64,000 nucleotides of DNA from Metabacillus_B sp050107715 (lineage in GTDB: Bacteria > Bacillota > Bacilli > Bacillales > Bacillaceae). The notes beneath the pieces were generated by a model, which saw only the letters and a list, made by a program, of their open reading frames with translations, did not search any database and was not told the DNA's origin. The position numbers were made by a program, and so were the translations under genes. Shown here in pieces: positions 60,933-64,000 of this stretch; positions within the stretch are counted from its first letter, which is position 1, and each line of letters begins with the position of its first letter. Location of the stretch: assembly GCF_050107715.1 (NCBI RefSeq), contig NZ_JBNILN010000003.1, positions 352,039 through 416,038 on the forward strand, given 5' to 3'.

Positions 60933-60991
60933 CCCAAAAGAAGTCTCCCTCCTCAAACGTGTGAAGGTGCCACAGCCCAAAGGCTTTTGCT
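60933..60991 (+). repeat. IS200/IS605 leader-derived repeat, copy C (internally deleted)
   Basis: CCAAAAGAAGTCTCCCTC, CTCAAACGTGTGAAGGTGC then directly CACAGCCC and AAAGGCTTTTGC. Compared with copy A, about 44 bp between the GGTGC-GACAGC and GGGC-GACAGC hairpins are missing, as expected from a deletion between the two similar motifs. It lies just after the flavoprotein stop. Confidence 0.7.
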
Positions 60992-61052
60992 TTAAACAGG
61001 TATATAATAATTCCTAACACTAAAACATAATTTCAATTTTTTAATAATATTA

Positions 61053-61082
61053 TTGAAATAAATATTCAAATTAACGTATAAT
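61053..61082 (+). promoter_or_regulatory. murQ promoter with overlapping palindrome
   Basis: TTGAAA (61053-61058), 18 bp, TATAAT (61077-61082). The inverted repeat TTGAA-N7-TTCAA (61053-61069) covers the -35, a likely site for the RpiR-family regulator of this operon (inference). Confidence 0.62.
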
Positions 61083-61142
61083 CATAGTAAGCAATTAATT
61101 TTCAGAATATTTGGCAAGAGAGCCGGGAGGTAGCAGACGTTA

Positions 61143-62066
61143 ATGGAAAAGCAGCTGAGGAAGCTTACGACAGAGCAGCGAAACAAAAAGTCAATGAATA
61201 TGGACCAGGCTGACACTTTAGATATTTTACAAATGATGAATGCGGAGGATCAGCAGGTGGCTTTGGCAGTCGAAAAAGTGCTGCCTCTAGCCAGCAAAGC
61301 GGCAGATTGTGCTGCCGCCTCGTTATTAAAAGGCGGCAGGCTGATTTATATGGGAGCAGGGACGAGCGGCAGGCTGGGGATATTGGATGCGGTTGAATGT
61401 CCTCCGACCTTTGGAACAGCTCCTGATCAGGTTGTGGCCGTTATGGCGGGTGGAGAAGGAGCATTTTTAAAAGCCGCAGAAGGGGCTGAGGATTCTGCCG
61501 CACAAGGGAAAAAAGACTTGATGGCCATCGGCCTTTCCAGCAAAGATACAGTTATCGGAATCGCAGCAAGCGGGAGAACTCCTTATGTAGCAGGCGGGCT
61601 TGAGTATGCGGGGGAAATGGGAGCAGCAACCGTAGCGCTATCCAGTAATGAATGCGCTTATATTAGCACTTTTGCCCAGCACCGGATTGAGGTCATTACC
61701 GGACCGGAAGTATTGACCGGCTCTACAAGACTCAAGGCCGCTACAGCTCACAAAATGATTTTGAACATGATTTCTACAGCAGCAATGGTGAAAGCCGGAA
61801 AAGTGTATGAAAACCTGATGATTGATGTTCATGTCAGCAACCATAAGCTCAAGGAAAGAGCGATTTCCATTATTGAAACGATAACAGGCGTAACAAATGA
61901 AAAAGCGGAAGAAATTCTTGAGCAGTCCGGGCTGCAGGTCAAAAAAGCGATTGTCATGATTCAAACCGGCACGGAGGCTGCCGCTGCTCAAAAGCTCCTG
62001 GTCGAACACAATGGAAATGCGAGAAGTGCGATTGCTTCCCAATCCGGAAAGAACTTGCCGCTGTGA
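61143..62066 (+). CDS. murQ: N-acetylmuramic acid 6-phosphate etherase
   Basis: Cleaves the lactyl ether of MurNAc-6-phosphate to give GlcNAc-6-phosphate in peptidoglycan recycling. The 307-residue protein has RLIYMGAGTSGRLGILDAVECPPTFG (substrate binding and catalytic Glu), AASGRTPYVAGGLEYA, and EVLTGSTRLKAATAHKMILNM, then MIDVHVSNHKL, all highly conserved. The GGGAGG site lies 12 nt upstream. First gene of a murQ-murR-murP operon; its stop overlaps the next start. Confidence 0.96.
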   Translation: MEKQLRKLTTEQRNKKSMNMDQADTLDILQMMNAEDQQVALAVEKVLPLASKAADCAAASLLKGGRLIYMGAGTSGRLGILDAVECPPTFGTAPDQVVAVMAGGEGAFLKAAEGAEDSAAQGKKDLMAIGLSSKDTVIGIAASGRTPYVAGGLEYAGEMGAATVALSSNECAYISTFAQHRIEVITGPEVLTGSTRLKAATAHKMILNMISTAAMVKAGKVYENLMIDVHVSNHKLKERAISIIETITGVTNEKAEEILEQSGLQVKKAIVMIQTGTEAAAAQKLLVEHNGNARSAIASQSGKNLPL

Positions 62067-62920
62067 CAAAAGGGGGGCTGGCCATTATACAGCAAACCAT
62101 CGGGAGGCTTCCAGGATCGGAAAGGAAAATAGCGCAGTACATACTGGATCATCCGCATGAGGCCGTAAATTCAACCGTCAGCCAAATAAGCGTTTCTTCC
62201 GGCACGAGCGGGGCAGCGGTCGTGCGTCTGTGCAAATCACTTGGTTTAAAGGGGTTTCAGGACTTAAAGCTTCGGATTGCCGGAGATTTGCTTAAACCGG
62301 CTGAACATGGCTACCGCGACATTGCCCCGGGGGAATCCTTGTATTCCACAGCGATGAAAACAGCAAGCAACAGTGTTCAGGCAATTACAGACACCTCTGA
62401 AATTATTGATTTCACTCAGCTCGAGATAGCAGTCCAGCTATTGAATGAGGCAAAAACGGTCCACTTTTTCGGAGTAGGGGCTTCAGGGATTGTAGCAGCC
62501 GATGCCCAGCAAAAATTGCTGAGGATCAGCAAAAATGCCACCTCTTTCAGCGATCTGCATCTAGTGGCTACGCTAATTGCCAATGCGGAAGAAAGGGATG
62601 TGCTGTTTGCTGTATCCTATTCCGGGGAAACGCCGGAAATTATTAAAATCCTGAAGCTTGCGAAAGAAAAGGGGGTGAAAACAATTGGCCTGACCCACTT
62701 CGGCCAATCCGCAATGACCGCACTGTGTGATGTTTGCCTTTATACATCAAGCTCGAGTGAAGCGCCTTTTAGAAGCGCAGCCACTTCCTCGCGTCTGTCG
62801 CAGCTGTATATGATTGACGTCCTGTTTCTTGGGATGGCAGCGCTGCAATACAGTGAGACCGTTCAGTACATTGACAATACGAGAGAAGCAATCCACTCGA
62901 TTACCAAGAAAGAAAAATAG
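62063..62920 (+). CDS. murR: RpiR/MurR-family transcriptional regulator
   Basis: A 285-residue regulator. The N-terminal helix-turn-helix (STVSQISVSSGTSGAAVVRLCKSLGLKGFQD, about 33-63) is followed by a sugar-isomerase (SIS) domain (VHFFGVGASGIVAADAQQKL, FAVSYSGETPEIIKIL). The expected effector is MurNAc-6-phosphate. GTG 62063 overlaps the murQ stop by 4 bp. A murQ promoter palindrome is its probable operator. Confidence 0.9.
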   Translation: MTKGGLAIIQQTIGRLPGSERKIAQYILDHPHEAVNSTVSQISVSSGTSGAAVVRLCKSLGLKGFQDLKLRIAGDLLKPAEHGYRDIAPGESLYSTAMKTASNSVQAITDTSEIIDFTQLEIAVQLLNEAKTVHFFGVGASGIVAADAQQKLLRISKNATSFSDLHLVATLIANAEERDVLFAVSYSGETPEIIKILKLAKEKGVKTIGLTHFGQSAMTALCDVCLYTSSSSEAPFRSAATSSRLSQLYMIDVLFLGMAALQYSETVQYIDNTREAIHSITKKEK

Positions 62921-62948
62921 AATTGACTTCATTGGGGGAGGGTTTTTG

Positions 62949-63845
62949 ATGGGAAAAAGGGATCAATCTCACAAACTTGCGGCAGAAATCGCCGAAAAAC
63001 TCGGCGGCAAGGGGAATGTCGCTTCATACGCGAATTGCATGACAAGACTTAGAGTAAAGGTGAAGGATGAGTCGCTCGTCGACAGGGATGGCCTTAAAAG
63101 GATTGAGGGGGTATTCGGGGTCGTAGAGGAAGACACGTTCCAGATCATTGTAGGACCAGGGACAGTGAATCAAGTGGCAGAAGAGTTTGGGAGGCTCACG
63201 GGAGAAACAGAAGATTTTGATTTAAAGCAGGCAGCCGCTTCAAATAAAGCTGAAGTGAACAAAAAGAACGCCACACCCTTTAAGCAATTTTTACGAAGAA
63301 TTGCAAACATCTTTATCCCGCTGATTCCTGCGCTGGTGGCATCCGGGCTTATAACAGGGATTACGAAGGCCGTTATTCAGGCAGAGTGGCTCGCAGCCGA
63401 CTCGCAAACCGCACTCATTTTAACAGCAATCGGCGGAGGATTATTTGCATACCTTGGAATTTTAGTCGGATTTAACGCAGCGAAGGAGTTTGGAGGATCT
63501 CCGGCACTTGGAGCTCTTGCGGGAATCCTGATAATCAACCCTGCGATAGCGGATATTTCTCTGTTTGGCGAAAATTTGCTTCCCGGCCGCGGGGGACTTG
63601 TAGGAGTTTTATTTGCTGCCATCTTTATGGCGGTGGTTGAAAAGCGGGTCCGGACGTTTATTCCTAAATCATTAGATATTATTCTGACTCCGACCATTGC
63701 GCTTCTCGTTACCGGTTTATGTACGTACGTTCTCTTTATGCCGGTAGGAGGCTGGATTTCAGAAGGGATTACAGATTTTCCGAACGGGAAAGCCCATTCC
63801 TTCAGGTGTGGGATGAAAGTGAGGTCGGATACGGAGTACCACTGA
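62949..63845 (+). pseudogene. murP: MurNAc-specific PTS EIIBC, disrupted by an IS element
   Basis: The PTS IIB domain (residues 1-85, phosphorylated Cys30 in ANCMTRLRV) and the first part of the IIC domain (FIPLIPALVASGLITGI, GFNAAKEFGGSPALG, IPKSLDIILTPTIALLV) are intact up to MPVGGWISEGI near 63770. Then the reading frame enters IS-like sequence and stops at 63845, giving 298 residues instead of about 455, so the C-terminal half of the transporter, with several membrane helices and the substrate-binding end, is lost. ATG 62949 follows GGGGGAGGG. Confidence 0.85.
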
Positions 63846-64000
63846 AAACCGTAAGGTTTGTGGTGCTTCAAGTATCCGAAATGTTTTGTTCTTTTTTTTA
63901 TTGTCGCATTGAATCAGTTTTTAAATAAAACTGATACAATAAACCTATGAATGAATATAGAAGAACAAGTACAACCGTATCATTGCTCAACTATCATTTT
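63773..64000 (+). mobile_element. IS200/IS605-family insertion element, left end (runs off the window)
   Basis: Sequence departs from murP coding after GGATTAC near 63772. The left end has AGATTTTCCGAACGGGAAAGCCC, recalling the TTTCCGAAAGAAG start of the dispersed repeats, an ACCGTAAGG motif near 63845 and a hairpin-rich leader of about 170 bp before the transposase start. The exact boundary is not fixed; TTAC at 63769-63772 could be the target tetranucleotide (inference). Confidence 0.72.
63947..64000 (+). CDS. tnpA: IS200/IS605-family transposase TnpA, partial
   Basis: The first 18 codons (MNEYRRTSTTVSLLNYHF) match the characteristic N terminus of Y1 HUH single-strand transposases of the IS200 group; the frame is open to the window edge. 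A -10-like TACAAT lies just upstream. Whether the element is intact or carries tnpB cannot be seen. Confidence 0.75.
   Translation, partial: MNEYRRTSTTVSLLNYHF

Overview
The window looks like chromosomal DNA of a low-to-moderate GC, endospore-forming Bacillaceae, probably near Bacillus/Metabacillus. This is inferred from gene content (odhAB, sodF, the replication terminator protein Rtp, ydjO, csoR-copZA, a Spo0M-like protein, many Bacillus-only small families), strong AGGAGG-type ribosome binding sites with frequent TTG/GTG starts, and sigma-A-like promoters. No rRNA, tRNA or CRISPR array was seen. Neighbouring proHJ-type proline genes, rtp and a YoaB-like transporter match, from memory, the Bacillus subtilis replication-terminus neighbourhood.

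Layout. 0.2-4.5 kb: odhA-odhB (2-oxoglutarate dehydrogenase). 4.7-8.3 kb: an RsbR-N-like protein, SodF, a PP2C phosphatase, a DUF6501 protein and a PAS-STAS protein. 8.4-16.9 kb: a LacI regulator, a first pyrroline-5-carboxylate reductase, the cold-inducible ydjO with a long leader, the proH-proJ-proA operon, a HAD phosphatase and cobT. 17.0-17.9 kb: a terminus segment with two Ter-like sites and rtp. 18-32.5 kb: transporters (MFS, EamA), PanE, a VanW protein, an SDR, an SGNH hydrolase, a TetR regulator, a peroxiredoxin-like protein, rpiA, a cardiolipin synthase-like enzyme and the first of three luciferase-like monooxygenases. 32.5-40.3 kb: a beta-propeller lipoprotein flanked by duplicated terminator sequences, a TerD/TerB fusion, a PQQ-type sugar dehydrogenase and small Bacillus proteins. 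40.5-45.8 kb: a 20-bp tandem array, a third luciferase-like enzyme, moaC-mobA-moaB and an FAD oxidoreductase. 45.9-49.8 kb: csoR-copZ-copA and a decayed copper-associated gene. 50.4-57.5 kb: fdhD, moaA, a FocA-family transporter, moeA, mobB, moaE, moaD, modA, modB. 57.6-64 kb: a GIY-YIG protein, DUF1292, a TRM11-type methyltransferase, a low-GC Rrf2/flavoprotein pair, and the MurNAc operon murQ-murR-murP, whose last gene is cut by an insertion element.

How the genes work together. The molybdenum genes cover most of molybdopterin synthesis, guanylylation and molybdate uptake, but moeB, modC and any molybdoenzyme subunit are absent from the window. CsoR with two mirror-image operators likely controls copper export. 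MurQ and MurR should serve peptidoglycan recycling, but uptake through MurP appears broken.

The most unusual structure is a dispersed family of hairpin-rich elements of about 60-100 bp at 6985, 29268 (minus strand), 59302 and 60933. The 29268 copy still lies in front of a decayed IS200/IS605 transposase, which identifies the family as left-end/leader sequence of such an element. Two of the solo copies flank the Rrf2/flavoprotein pair, and another IS200/IS605-type element begins inside murP at the window's end.
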